This document shows positions 16,881 through 29,260 of a stretch of DNA of 64,000 nt, one piece after another. The notes under the pieces are model-generated. The model made no database searches and was not told where the DNA came from. It worked only from the letters and a program-made list of their open reading frames with translations. The first letter of the stretch is position 1. The number at the start of each line of letters is the position of its first letter. Source of the stretch: CAZNVB01 sp964651495. GTDB lineage: Bacteria; Acidobacteriota; Aminicenantia; Aminicenantales; UBA8522. A program made the position numbers and the translations under genes. The stretch spans positions 12,794 to 76,793 of the forward strand of contig CAZYWP010000003.1 in NCBI GenBank assembly GCA_964651495.1, written 5' to 3'.

Positions 16881-18320
16881 ATGTCGCGTAATAAGATAGA
16901 TATGGGGGCCGGGGATGTTTGGCTCGAAGCCCCCGGAACAAAGGACCTGCTGCATCTGGAGAACTTTGATTTATTAGCCGAGGACCGCCTCTCCGGGACC
17001 GACCGGCATCCCGAGAACTCAGGCCCGGATGGGGAGCTCAGGCCTCCGGCGGCAGAGGAGGCCTCTTATCCCAGCGCCGACCTGGTGCGCATCTACCTCA
17101 AGCAGATGGGGAGCGTCATGCTTCTGACTAGGGAAGGCGAGACGCAGCTCGCCAGGCGAATCGAGCGCGGCCGGAAAGCGGTGCTCAAAGCGCTGGTCAA
17201 GTCCCCTTTTCTGGCGGAGGAATTGTCCGCTGTCCGGAAGCGCATCAAGGACGATCCTCAGGAGCTGCGGGAATTTTTCGACCTCACCGAATCCGATCTC
17301 GAGGGAGAGCGGGCGGCTTCGCTGCAGGAAACGGCCCGAGCGAAGGTCAACAGGATCATCAGGCTTCTTTCGGCGATCGGGCAAATGCCTTCTAATAAGA
17401 AGACCCGGTTCAGGCGCGGCCGCCGGCTCGTTTCGCTGACCCGTCAGGTTCAGGACCTCAACCTGCGGCCGGAATCTATGGAATCGCTGACCGAACAGGT
17501 CGTGGCCCGAACGCGGACCCGCTCCGTCTCCCGGCGGAGAAAAATGCGTTCCCCCGGTGTCGCCACCGCCGCTGAAATGGCGGCGGCAAAGAGGCTGCGG
17601 GATGAGGCGAAAAAGGAGCTCGTCGCCGCCAACCTCAGGCTGGTCATCTCGATCGCCAAAAGGTATCAAAACCGCGGTATGCATTTCCTGGATCTGATTC
17701 AGGAGGGAAACATCGGTCTGATGAAGGCGGCCGACCGGTTCAACTACCGGCTCGGCCATAAATTCTCCACTTACGCGACGTGGTGGATCCGTCAGGCCGT
17801 CACCCGGGCCATCGCCGACCAATCCCGCACCGTCCGCATTCCGGTCCACCTGAGCGAGACTCTGCAGCGATTGAAAAAGCTGACTCAGTCCTTTGTCAGG
17901 AAAAACGGCCGCGAGCCGTCGGTCGCCGAAAGCGCCCGGCTGCTGGGGTTGCCCAGGAAGAAGTTCCTCGAAATCCTGCAGAACACTCAGGAAACGCTGT
18001 CCATCGAGGCCCCGATCGGGGCTGATGGAGAATCCAGCCTGAGCGATTTCCTCAAGGACGACCGCGTCCCCTCTCCGACCGATACGGTCATTCACTCCAG
18101 CCTCCGGGAGCAGATCGACGAGGCCCTCCAGAACCTGAGCGAGCGCGAGGCCGAGGTCATCCGCCTGCGCTTCGGGCTCGGAACGAATGCGGACCATACG
18201 CTGGAGGAGGTGGGACAACAGCTTCAGGTAACGCGGGAAAGGATCAGGCAGATCGAGGCCAAAGCGCTCCGCAAACTCCAGGACCCCGAGCTGAACGGCA
18301 AGCTGAGGAGCTATTCCTGA
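16881..18320 (+). CDS. rpoD: RNA polymerase sigma factor, sigma-70 family (RpoD/SigA-like)
   Basis: This 479-residue group-1 or group-2 sigma factor directs RNA polymerase to promoters. Region 1.2 is at about 66-97 (RIYLKQMGSVMLLTREGE). Region 2 is at about 243-322 (LRLVISIAKRY, FLDLIQEGNIGLMKAADRF, FSTYATWWIRQAV). Region 3 is about 330-400. Region 4 ends the protein with VIRLRFGLG and the helix-turn-helix TLEEVGQQLQVTRERIRQIE. The non-conserved insert between 1.2 and 2 is moderate in size, and a long region 1.1 is absent. TTGACA/TATAAT-like boxes found several times in this window fit a factor of this kind. AAGGAG is six bases before the ATG. Whether it is the principal sigma factor or a paralogue cannot be settled here. 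Confidence 0.93.
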   Translation: MSRNKIDMGAGDVWLEAPGTKDLLHLENFDLLAEDRLSGTDRHPENSGPDGELRPPAAEEASYPSADLVRIYLKQMGSVMLLTREGETQLARRIERGRKAVLKALVKSPFLAEELSAVRKRIKDDPQELREFFDLTESDLEGERAASLQETARAKVNRIIRLLSAIGQMPSNKKTRFRRGRRLVSLTRQVQDLNLRPESMESLTEQVVARTRTRSVSRRRKMRSPGVATAAEMAAAKRLRDEAKKELVAANLRLVISIAKRYQNRGMHFLDLIQEGNIGLMKAADRFNYRLGHKFSTYATWWIRQAVTRAIADQSRTVRIPVHLSETLQRLKKLTQSFVRKNGREPSVAESARLLGLPRKKFLEILQNTQETLSIEAPIGADGESSLSDFLKDDRVPSPTDTVIHSSLREQIDEALQNLSEREAEVIRLRFGLGTNADHTLEEVGQQLQVTRERIRQIEAKALRKLQDPELNGKLRSYS

Positions 18321-18327
18321 GGCCGGC

Positions 18328-19752
18328 TCAGAACGGGATCCGTCTCTGCGGATGCTCAGCGCCGTCCCAGCAGTAGGTGCAGACCTTTTCCTTGGGCAGG
18401 CCGATGGCGGAGACCAGGTCGTCCAAGATCTGGTACCTGAGGGTGGTCAGGTTCAACCTGCGCCGGACCCTTTCTTCCATCGCTTTATACTTGTCCGATC
18501 CGGGACGGGAATAATCGGTCAGGTCGCCGACATTATCCCCCTCTAGCTCCCGGATGGCCTTCCGGGCGGCCAAGTCCCATTCCGATTTGGAGACGGAAAA
18601 ATTCAGGAATTTGCAGCCGTAAACGAGGGGCGGGCAGGCCGGTCTCATGTGGACTTCGAGCGCCCCGGCGTCGTACAGCCTCTGAATGGTGTCTTTGAGC
18701 TGGGTCCCCCTGACGATGGAATCCTCGCAGAAGAGGATTCGCTGGCCGGCGATCAGCTCGCGGATGGGGATGAGTTTCATCCGGGCGACCAGGTCCCTGA
18801 CGGCCTGGCTCTGGGGCATGAAGCTGCGGGCCCAGGTCGGGGTGTACTTGACGAAGGGCCTTTTGAAGGGGACGCCGGCTTCGGCCGCGTACCCCAGGCC
18901 GTGGCCGATCCCCGAATCCGGGATCCCGGCCACGAAATCGATCGCAATCGGGTTTCGCCGGGCCAGGAAAGCGCCGCAGCGGTTGCGCACCCACTCCACA
19001 TTGATCCCCTCATAGCTCGAAGCCGGGTAGCCGTAATAGACCCAGAGGAAGCCGCAGATCTGGAGGTACTCGTGGGGCGGGGATTTTTGCTCGTAGCCGT
19101 CCTCGCTGAGGAAGACGATCTCACCCGGTCCCAGGTACTTCTCTGTCTGGAAGCCGAGGTTGGGAAAGGAACACGTCTCCATGGCCGCGGCGACGCTGCC
19201 GACTCCTTGGCCGATGACGACCGGAGTCCGGCCCCATTTGTCGCGGGCGGCATAGATGCCACGGTCGCTGAGGATGAGGAGCGAGCAGGATCCCTGGATT
19301 GATTCCTGGGCCGCAGCGATCCCGGTCTCGAACGATTCTTCCTGGCTGATCAGCGTGGCGACGAGCTCGGTTGGGCTGATCTCTCCCCCGCTGATCTCGG
19401 AAAAATGGACCCGGCGGCTCTGGAACGCCCGCTTGCTCAGCTCATCGGCGTTTTTGATGGCGCCGACCGTGACGATGGCGAAGCTGCCGAGATGGGAGCG
19501 GATGAGGAGCGGCTGGTTATCGGTGTCGCTGATGACCCCGATGCCGCTGCGGGCGTGCATGGCATCGATGTGGGGGTCGAACTTGGAGCGGAACTGGTCG
19601 TTCTCGATGCTGTGAATGACCCGGACAAATCCGTCCGGCTGGCAAACCGCCAGCCCGCCCCGTCGGGTTCCCAGATGAGAATGATAATCGGTGCCGTAGA
19701 AAAGGTCGCTGATACAGTCATTTTTGGAAATCACGCCGAAGAAACCGCCCAT
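18328..19752 (-). CDS. Amidophosphoribosyltransferase-like protein lacking the catalytic Cys
   Basis: This 474-residue PurF relative has an N-terminal class-II glutamine amidotransferase (Ntn) fold and a C-terminal phosphoribosyltransferase fold. The PRPP-binding motif is clear (ILFCEDSIVRGTQL, about residues 338-351). True PurF begins Met-Cys-Gly, where Cys1 is the glutaminase nucleophile; this protein begins MGGFFGV, with Gly instead. Other parts of the glutaminase pocket look retained (HLGTRRGG, HARSGIGV, LIRSHLGSFAIV). From memory, similar MGGFFG-type proteins occur in Bacteroidetes and Firmicutes beside a normal PurF. It is therefore unlikely to use glutamine and may use ammonia or have another role. 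It follows the amidohydrolase gene by 20 bases. Confidence 0.85.
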   Translation of the reverse strand: MGGFFGVISKNDCISDLFYGTDYHSHLGTRRGGLAVCQPDGFVRVIHSIENDQFRSKFDPHIDAMHARSGIGVISDTDNQPLLIRSHLGSFAIVTVGAIKNADELSKRAFQSRRVHFSEISGGEISPTELVATLISQEESFETGIAAAQESIQGSCSLLILSDRGIYAARDKWGRTPVVIGQGVGSVAAAMETCSFPNLGFQTEKYLGPGEIVFLSEDGYEQKSPPHEYLQICGFLWVYYGYPASSYEGINVEWVRNRCGAFLARRNPIAIDFVAGIPDSGIGHGLGYAAEAGVPFKRPFVKYTPTWARSFMPQSQAVRDLVARMKLIPIRELIAGQRILFCEDSIVRGTQLKDTIQRLYDAGALEVHMRPACPPLVYGCKFLNFSVSKSEWDLAARKAIRELEGDNVGDLTDYSRPGSDKYKAMEERVRRRLNLTTLRYQILDDLVSAIGLPKEKVCTYCWDGAEHPQRRIPF

Positions 19753-19772
19753 CCTTCTCTCCTTCCCGCAGC

Positions 19773-21539
19773 CTAATGCTCGCCGAAAGCAAAAAGATAT
19801 TCGCCCTTCTCGCCCAGTTTTTGATAGCGGACCTGGCCGCCGACGATCGTGTAGACGACTGCCGCCGTCGTGATCTCCTCTTCGGGGATGCTCATGATGT
19901 CCTTGCTGAGGACTGTGATGTCGGCCAGCTTACCCGGGGTCAGAGACCCCAGGATGTCCTCCTGGAAAGCGGCAAAGGCTCCGTTGAGGGTATAAGACCG
20001 CAAGGCCTCCTCTCTCGTCATCCGCTGGGAGGGAAAGAAGGCTTCGCCGTTTTTCATTTTTCGCGTCACCGTGGCATAAAAGGAGGCGATGGGGTCGACC
20101 TCCTCGACGGGCGCGTCCGTCCCGTTCGAGATCACCGCCCCCGTTTTCATCAGCTCCCGCCAGACATAAGCGCCCTGCCGGGCTCTTTTCTCTCCCAGTT
20201 TCTTGATCACCCAGGGACCGTCGGACGTGCAGTGGATCCCCTGCATGGCCGCGATCACCCCGAGTTTTCCAAAGCGGGGAATATCCTCCGGCTGGAGATG
20301 CTGGGCGTGCTCGATACGCCAGCGCAGGTCTTTCTTCTCCGGATGGGCGGCGAAAGCCTCTTCGTAGATGTTGAGGACCTCGCGGTTGGCGCGGTCGCCG
20401 ATGGCGTGAGTGCAGAGCTGAAAACCGTTCTCGACAGCCAGGCGGGCCGTCTCTTTTATGACCTCGAGCGGGACCGTATTCAACCCGGTCGAGGTGGGAA
20501 GGTCGTCGTAGGCCTCCAGAAGCCAGGCCCCATGGGCGCCCAGGGCGCCGTCCATCAGCCGCTTGATCGCCCGTACCGTGAGGTGATTATTTCCCGCCCC
20601 CATGATCTTGTACTCATTGAGGCGTGTCTCCAACGCTTGATTCCCGGCGCTGATCATAGCGTAGAGACGGACTCCGAGCTTCCCTTCTTCGGCCAGCGAT
20701 TTGTATAAGTCGATAGTCCCGAAAGACGCTCCGGCGTCGTGAAAACTGGTGATCCCCTTGGCCAGGCATTCTTTCGCGGCCAGAACGATGGCCTGTCTAT
20801 CTTCTTCCTGGATCTCTGCCGGAGTCCTTTTCATTTGATAACCGACCATGGCCCTGCCGAGCAGCCCCTGCGCGGTTTCACGGAACGCTCCGATCGGGTT
20901 GCCCGCGGCATCCCTGACAATCTCTCCCCCGGGCGGATTCTGCGTCTTCTTTGTAACGCCGGCCATCTCCATGGCCTTAGCGTTGACCAGACAGGAATGG
21001 CCGCTGGCATGGGTGAGCAGGACGGGGTTGTCCGGAGACACCTTGCTGAGGTCATGATGAAAGGGCAGGCCGTCGACGCTGGGTTGGGGGACCTTGTCCC
21101 ATTTTTCCTGGTGCCATCCGCGGCCGCGGATCCAATCCCCGGGCTCAGCCTGTTTGACCGCCGCCTTGACCAGGGCGACGATCTCATCCCAGCCCTTCGC
21201 CTTGCTCAGGTCGAGGATCATCTGCGCTTCCCCCACTCCGCTGAAATGGCCGTGGCTGTCGATGAAACCGGGAACGGCCAGTTTCCCCTGCAGGTCGATG
21301 ACCTTGGTGGCGGCGTCGACATAGGCTTTGATTTTCTGAGTGCTCCCGACCGCCGTAATCCGGTCGCCTGTAATGGCCAGCGCTTCCGCCTGCGGCATAT
21401 TTTGATCCAGGGTCACAATCTGACCGTTTGTCAAGACGAGGTCGGCCGGAATCTTCTTAACTGTGCAGCCGGGATAGACTGCGGCGATCAAGGCGAGAGC
21501 CGCTACAAAAGCCAGTTTTAAAAAGCGGGCACGTTGCAT
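19773..21539 (-). CDS. YtcJ-like amidohydrolase, exported (possible lipoprotein)
   Basis: This 588-residue metal-dependent hydrolase belongs to the Amidohydrolase_3 (YtcJ/LAF3-like) group. The first metal-binding motif is in GFIDSHGHFSG, and later metal ligands are in TSFHDAG, LCTHAIGDRAN and RIEHAQHL; an Asp is in NGTDAPVEEVDP. The N-terminus (RFLKLAFVAALALIAAVYPGC) is a signal with a Cys that could be lipidated, though the YPGC box is not ideal. The usual family assignment is hydrolysis of amide or imide bonds of unknown small substrates. GAGGAG precedes the ATG by seven bases. It is co-directional with the PurF-like gene, 20 bases away. Confidence 0.9.
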   Translation of the reverse strand: MQRARFLKLAFVAALALIAAVYPGCTVKKIPADLVLTNGQIVTLDQNMPQAEALAITGDRITAVGSTQKIKAYVDAATKVIDLQGKLAVPGFIDSHGHFSGVGEAQMILDLSKAKGWDEIVALVKAAVKQAEPGDWIRGRGWHQEKWDKVPQPSVDGLPFHHDLSKVSPDNPVLLTHASGHSCLVNAKAMEMAGVTKKTQNPPGGEIVRDAAGNPIGAFRETAQGLLGRAMVGYQMKRTPAEIQEEDRQAIVLAAKECLAKGITSFHDAGASFGTIDLYKSLAEEGKLGVRLYAMISAGNQALETRLNEYKIMGAGNNHLTVRAIKRLMDGALGAHGAWLLEAYDDLPTSTGLNTVPLEVIKETARLAVENGFQLCTHAIGDRANREVLNIYEEAFAAHPEKKDLRWRIEHAQHLQPEDIPRFGKLGVIAAMQGIHCTSDGPWVIKKLGEKRARQGAYVWRELMKTGAVISNGTDAPVEEVDPIASFYATVTRKMKNGEAFFPSQRMTREEALRSYTLNGAFAAFQEDILGSLTPGKLADITVLSKDIMSIPEEEITTAAVVYTIVGGQVRYQKLGEKGEYLFAFGEH

Positions 21540-21719
21540 CTCAACACTCCTCGGTTTTAGGTTGGAGTTTGTTCACTCTTCTAACTCGACGAAAGTCATC
21601 TTCTCGCCGCTCTATCTTAGTTTTTCCGCGGCTGCATTTCAACCGCATATTCTGTGTCCAGGCAATTAAGATCCTGGAATCCGCGCCGAATTGTCTGACT
21701 GCCCTTCCGAACAGCCAGA

Positions 21720-21747
21720 TTGACAAAGTTTCGAAAATTCATAACGA
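21720..21747 (+). promoter_or_regulatory. Predicted promoter of the Asp-box protein gene
   Basis: TTGACA at 21720-21725 is followed after 16 bases by TAACGA (21742-21747). The start codon lies at 21778 after a strong AAGGAGG site. The -35 box is perfect; the -10 box is a poor match. Confidence 0.45.
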
Positions 21748-21777
21748 TGTAAAAAACAATCCTTAAGGAGGTCTTTC

Positions 21778-24700
21778 ATGCCGCGAAAAAGAATCCTTAT
21801 CGGAACGAGAGCCATTCTCATCATCCTTGCCCTTAGCCTGTCTTTACTGGGCGCGCAGGAAAAAAAGGGACAGGCGCAGGAGAGCCTGTTCTCCAAGCTC
21901 TCCCTCGGCGAGCTCAAGTTCCGGGGCATCGGCCCGGCCCTGACTTCGGGCCGGATCTCGGACTTCGCCGTCAACCCGAAGAACAAGAGCGAATATTTCG
22001 TCGCTTCCTCCTCCGGCGGCGTCTGGAAGACCACCAACGCGGGAACGACGTTTGAGTCGGTATTCGATGGTGAGGGCTCTTATTCCATCGGCTGCGTCGT
22101 CATGGACCCGCGCAACCACAATGTCGTCTGGGTCGGGACGGGCGAAAACAACAATCAGCGGAGTGTCGCCTACGGCGATGGAGTCTATAAGTCCGAAGAC
22201 GGCGGAAAAACCTGGAAGAACCTGGCGTTGAAAGCGTCCGAGCACATCGGCATGATCGCCACCGACCCGCGCGATTCCGATATCGTCTATGCCGCGGCCT
22301 ACGGGCCTCTGTGGAAAGCCGGGGGCGAGCGGGGCCTGTACAAAACGGCGGACGGGGGAAAGACCTGGAAACCCGTCCTGGCTATCAGCGAGAACACCGG
22401 TGTGAGCGAGGTCCATCTCGACCCCCGCAACCCCGATGTCGTCTACGCCGTTGCCCACCAGCGCCGGCGCCATGTCTACACCCTGCTCGGCGGAGGACCC
22501 GAGTCGGCCATCTATAAATCAAAGGACGGCGGCGACAGTTGGGAAAAAATCGTCCGCGGGCTTCCGGACGGCGACCTGGGCCGGATCGGTCTGGCCCTCT
22601 CCCCGGCCGATCCTGAATACATGTATGCGATCGTGGAGGCAAAGGAAGGAAAGGGCGGGTTCTACCGCAGCACCAACCGCGGCGTATCCTGGGAAAGGCG
22701 GGGCGGGTATCATTCATCCGGCAACTATTATCAGGAGATCATCTGCGATCCCCAGGATCCCGAGCGCGTCTATTCCATGGACGTCAACCTCCAGGTGACG
22801 GATGACGGCGGCCTGACCTGGAAGAACCTGGGCGAAAGGAGCAAACATATCGACAACCACGCCATCTGGATCGATCCCGGCGACACGGCCCATTACCTGG
22901 TGGGATCGGACGGGGGAATATATGAATCATTCGACCGGGGCCAGACGTGGAAACTCATGACCAACCTGCCCGTGACCCAGTTCTACAAAATCGCCGTGGA
23001 CTATGCCGAGCCTTTCTATAATGTTTACGGCGGAACCCAGGACAATTACAGCCTGGGCGGGCCGTCCCGGACGACGAGCGCCCACGGCATCGTCAGCTCC
23101 GACTGGATCACGACCCAGGGCGGCGACGGGTTCGAATCGCAGGTCGACCCCAAGGATCCGAACATCATCTACGCCCAGTCCCAGCACGGCGGACTCGTCC
23201 GTTTCGACAGGAAAAGCGGGGAAGCCCTGGGCATCCAGCCGAAGGAGCGCAACGGCGAAAAGGCCTACCGCTGGAACTGGGATTCGCCTCTCCTGATCAG
23301 CCCCCACTCCAACACCCGGCTCTATTTTGCGGCGAACAAGGTTTTCCGGAGCGACGACCGGGGCGATTCCTGGAAGGTCATCAGCGACGACCTGACCCGC
23401 CAGGTCGACCGGAACACGCTGGAGGTCATGGGCCGCTCCTGGCCGATGGACGCCGTGGCCAGACATTCTTCCACTTCGCGATACGGAAACATCGTCTCCC
23501 TGGACGAATCTCCTGTCAAAGAGGACCTGCTCTACGTCGGGACCGACGACGGGTTGATCCAGTTCAACGAAGACGCCGGCCGGACCTGGCGCCGGATCGA
23601 TTCGTTTCCCGGCGTCCCCGAGCGGACCTACGTCAATGACATCGTCGCCTCCGCCCACGAGCCGGGCACGGTCTATGCCGCTTTCAACAATCACAAGAAC
23701 GGCGATTTCAAGCCGTATGTTTTGAAGAGCGTCGATGCGGGACGGACATGGCAGTCCATCGCCTCGAACCTGCCCGAGCGGGGGTCCGTCTATGCCCTGG
23801 CGGAAGACCACGTCAGGAAGGACCTGCTTTTCGCCGGGACTGAGTTCGGCCTTTTCGTCACCGTCGACGGAGGCAAGAGCTGGAGCCAGATGAAAGGGGG
23901 GCTGCCGACGATCGCCATCCGGGATATCGCCGTCCAAAAGAGGGAGAACGACCTCGTCCTGGCCAGTTTCGGCCGCGGAATTTTCATCCTGGATGACTAT
24001 TCACCGCTCCGTCAAATCGACGAAACCCTGCTTAACAAGGAAGCCCATCTCTTTCCGGTTAAAGATGCCTGGATGTTCATGGAATCCTACCCCCTCGGCA
24101 ATCTCGGGACGAAAGAAAAGGGGTTCCAGGGTGAGATGTATTTCAACGCCCCCAACCCGCCCGTCGGCGCCGTTTTCACCTATTATCTCAAGGAGAGCAT
24201 CCAGACACTGAAGGAAAAACGGGAGAAGGACGAAAAAGACGCGTTCAAAAATAACAAGTCAATCCCCTATCCGACGTACGAACAGATAAAGGCCGAGGAG
24301 GAAGAAGAAAAACCGCACCTGATCTTCACCATCTCGGATGCGGAAAACAATGTCGTCCGCACGCTCCGGGCTCCGGCCAAGGCAGGGCTGCACAGGATCG
24401 TCTGGGATTTCCGTTATCCCGCGCTGAACCCGACGCTGGCGGACGAGGACAACCCGGCGGAAAGCGGCCCCTCCGGAACACCGGTCATGCCCGGAAAATA
24501 TCAAGTCTATTTGTCTAAGAGTGTTGGCGGGACACTCACGCGGCTGACAGAGTCGATCGCCTTTGCTGCAACCCCGCTCGCCAACGTGACCCTCCCCGCC
24601 TCAGACCGGGCGGAGCTGGCCTCTTTCCAGCGCCAGGTGGCCGGCCTCAGCCGGGACGTCAACGCTGCGGCCGCCGTCGTCAGGGACCTGGGGGAAAAAA

Positions 24701-25080
24701 CCCGGCATTTTAAGGCGGCTGTGAAAAGGTTGAGCTCGGACGATGCCGGGCTGGCCGCGGAAATCCAGACGCTGGAGATGAAGCTGGCGGACATCCGAAT
24801 CAAGCTCTTCGGTGACAGACGCCTGGGGGAGGTCGACAAGGATGCCGAGCCGGGTCTGGTCGAGCGCGTCAGCGGGGCCGTGCGCAGCCATTGGCGGTCC
24901 ACAGCGGCTCCCACCCTAACACAGCGGTCCGGTTATGAGATCGTAGCCGAGGAATTCAAACTGCTGCTGGATGAGCTGAGGAAGATCGTCGAAACCGACG
25001 TCAAGAAGATCGAAAAAACTCTCGAGGGTTTGGGCGCCGCCGCGACCCCGGGGCGTCTGCCGGAGTGGAAAAAGGACTGA
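21778..25080 (+). CDS. Secreted Asp-box (BNR / VPS10-sortilin-like) beta-propeller protein
   Basis: This 1100-residue exported protein has a signal peptide (MPRKRILIGTRAILIILAL to LLGA). At least eleven Asp-box motifs of the SxDxGxTW type follow, such as SEDGGKTW, TADGGKTW, SKDGGDSW, TDDGGLTW, SFDRGQTW, SDDRGDSW, NEDAGRTW, SVDAGRTW and TVDGGKSW. These would form a ten-bladed or two-propeller structure up to about residue 740. The C-terminal 350 residues contain a beta-sandwich-like segment (HLIFTISDAENNVVRTLRAP, AGLHRIVWDFRYP) and a helical tail. The family is often annotated as glycosyl hydrolase or sialidase-like, but the sialidase catalytic Arg/Tyr set is not apparent, so binding or scaffolding is equally possible. 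A strong AAGGAGG precedes the ATG. Confidence 0.88.
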   Translation: MPRKRILIGTRAILIILALSLSLLGAQEKKGQAQESLFSKLSLGELKFRGIGPALTSGRISDFAVNPKNKSEYFVASSSGGVWKTTNAGTTFESVFDGEGSYSIGCVVMDPRNHNVVWVGTGENNNQRSVAYGDGVYKSEDGGKTWKNLALKASEHIGMIATDPRDSDIVYAAAYGPLWKAGGERGLYKTADGGKTWKPVLAISENTGVSEVHLDPRNPDVVYAVAHQRRRHVYTLLGGGPESAIYKSKDGGDSWEKIVRGLPDGDLGRIGLALSPADPEYMYAIVEAKEGKGGFYRSTNRGVSWERRGGYHSSGNYYQEIICDPQDPERVYSMDVNLQVTDDGGLTWKNLGERSKHIDNHAIWIDPGDTAHYLVGSDGGIYESFDRGQTWKLMTNLPVTQFYKIAVDYAEPFYNVYGGTQDNYSLGGPSRTTSAHGIVSSDWITTQGGDGFESQVDPKDPNIIYAQSQHGGLVRFDRKSGEALGIQPKERNGEKAYRWNWDSPLLISPHSNTRLYFAANKVFRSDDRGDSWKVISDDLTRQVDRNTLEVMGRSWPMDAVARHSSTSRYGNIVSLDESPVKEDLLYVGTDDGLIQFNEDAGRTWRRIDSFPGVPERTYVNDIVASAHEPGTVYAAFNNHKNGDFKPYVLKSVDAGRTWQSIASNLPERGSVYALAEDHVRKDLLFAGTEFGLFVTVDGGKSWSQMKGGLPTIAIRDIAVQKRENDLVLASFGRGIFILDDYSPLRQIDETLLNKEAHLFPVKDAWMFMESYPLGNLGTKEKGFQGEMYFNAPNPPVGAVFTYYLKESIQTLKEKREKDEKDAFKNNKSIPYPTYEQIKAEEEEEKPHLIFTISDAENNVVRTLRAPAKAGLHRIVWDFRYPALNPTLADEDNPAESGPSGTPVMPGKYQVYLSKSVGGTLTRLTESIAFAATPLANVTLPASDRAELASFQRQVAGLSRDVNAAAAVVRDLGEKTRHFKAAVKRLSSDDAGLAAEIQTLEMKLADIRIKLFGDRRLGEVDKDAEPGLVERVSGAVRSHWRSTAAPTLTQRSGYEIVAEEFKLLLDELRKIVETDVKKIEKTLEGLGAAATPGRLPEWKKD

Positions 25081-25083
25081 CCT

Positions 25084-28176
<3,093 letters not shown>

Positions 28177-28198
28177 GGGTTGACTCCTCGCCAATGAA

Positions 28199-28963
28199 TT
28201 ATTTTCGCCAGAGGGTTCTGGCCCGGGCCAGTTCTCTGAGGTCGTCTTGGCGGACGATCTGATGACAAAGCGACGTCTCCTCTTCCAGCGTCAGGACCTG
28301 GCTGCGGGAGAGCACGGTCTCACCGTATAAGACTTCGCCCCGGTAATCGACTTCGATCTCGATGGGAACGGATGCGGTGATGACCTCGGCCGGGACGGCT
28401 TCCACCGCCCACTCGATATAGACTACGTGATTGACGTGCTTGTTCCAGTCCAGGTCCCCCATTCTAACCCGAAAAGGCAGTTCAAAATCGATCTTGGTGA
28501 GGTCCGGCAGGGGCATGAAATCGTCAGCGATCGCCCGGCGGGGATCCTGAAGAAAGTCACCCAGGTTCTCGACCACCGGGACTGGTTTTTTCCTCAGCAC
28601 GTCGAGCAGCATCCACGAAGTCGTCGCCGCCGCGACCGCGTTGCCGGCTTGATCCGTGAGCTCGAATTCGCGCAGGGCAAACAATCCTTTCCGGGCCGAT
28701 GGCCAAGTCGTCATCCGGAGCTCTTCTCCCCAACCGGGGTAGCGGAAAATTCGGATATGATAGCGCGACAGGACCCAGGTGAGTTTTTTCTTGATCAGGT
28801 CCAGGACCGAAGCGCCCAGCCTGGCAGCGTGGTCGGCGGCCGACTCCTGGAAATAGTCCAGCAGGCAGGGCAACTTGACCCGGCCGCGCGGCCCCGCCTC
28901 CGAGGCACCGACAATAAAGATGCGGGATAAACGGGCGTTATCTCCGGATATTTCGCCGCTCAT
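28199..28963 (-). CDS. Acyl-ACP thioesterase (FatA/FatB-like)
   Basis: This 254-residue double hot-dog enzyme hydrolyses acyl-ACP to release free fatty acids. The first hot-dog has GRVKLPCLLDYFQESAADHA and LTWVLSRYHIRI. The second has the diagnostic motif DLDWNKHVNHVVYIEWA, where Asn and His correspond to plant FatA/FatB catalytic residues, and ends with a core strand region (IEIEVDYRGEVLYGE). Its length and both motifs match bacterial family members. GAGGAG lies ten bases before the ATG; an out-of-frame ATG lies between. The fusion gene follows after 22 bases, so the two share a transcript. Confidence 0.92.
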   Translation of the reverse strand: MSGEISGDNARLSRIFIVGASEAGPRGRVKLPCLLDYFQESAADHAARLGASVLDLIKKKLTWVLSRYHIRIFRYPGWGEELRMTTWPSARKGLFALREFELTDQAGNAVAAATTSWMLLDVLRKKPVPVVENLGDFLQDPRRAIADDFMPLPDLTKIDFELPFRVRMGDLDWNKHVNHVVYIEWAVEAVPAEVITASVPIEIEVDYRGEVLYGETVLSRSQVLTLEEETSLCHQIVRQDDLRELARARTLWRK

Positions 28964-29011
28964 CTCATCGCTACTCCTCTTGTTAGATATCCGCTCTTCC
29001 TGCCACAGGCA

Positions 29012-29045
29012 AAATCGCGATTTGTCTTTTTATTGATATAATATC
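29012..29045 (-). promoter_or_regulatory. Two palindromes upstream of the thioesterase operon
   Basis: AAATCGCGATTT (29012-29023) is a perfect 12-bp palindrome, and GATATAATATC (29035-29045) is a perfect inverted repeat around one central base. The second contains TATTAT on the minus strand, a good -10 box, with TTGGCA 19 bases upstream. The first palindrome would then lie just downstream of the transcription start, a usual operator position. The thioesterase start is about 50 bases away. Confidence 0.4.
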
Positions 29046-29260
29046 GCGCTTCTAAACGCAACTGCCAATAATTTTCCGTCTTGTTTTCATAGCCAAGGCA
29101 CCAGGGGGAAACCGAAACAGGACCCATTCACATCTCTCAAATAGAGATGGCCACTCCGGGTTGTTTTGCTTTCTTTTCAACCCTGTATTATATTCAACAC
29201 ACTTGTCCTGGATCATTCATGAAATGAAGAAGAAAGAGTCCCCTCTCCCTGGAGAGACCG

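Noticed and set aside
17019..18218. 399-codon open frame antisense to the sigma-factor gene
   Set aside because: The plus strand clearly encodes a sigma-70 factor; the opposite frame has no family resemblance.
19753..19772. Possibility that the PurF-like start codon is misplaced and a Cys follows an upstream Met
   Set aside because: The ATG has a good ribosome site (AAGGAGAGAAGG region) and the next codons fit the family's N-terminus with Gly; no upstream in-frame Met-Cys is present.
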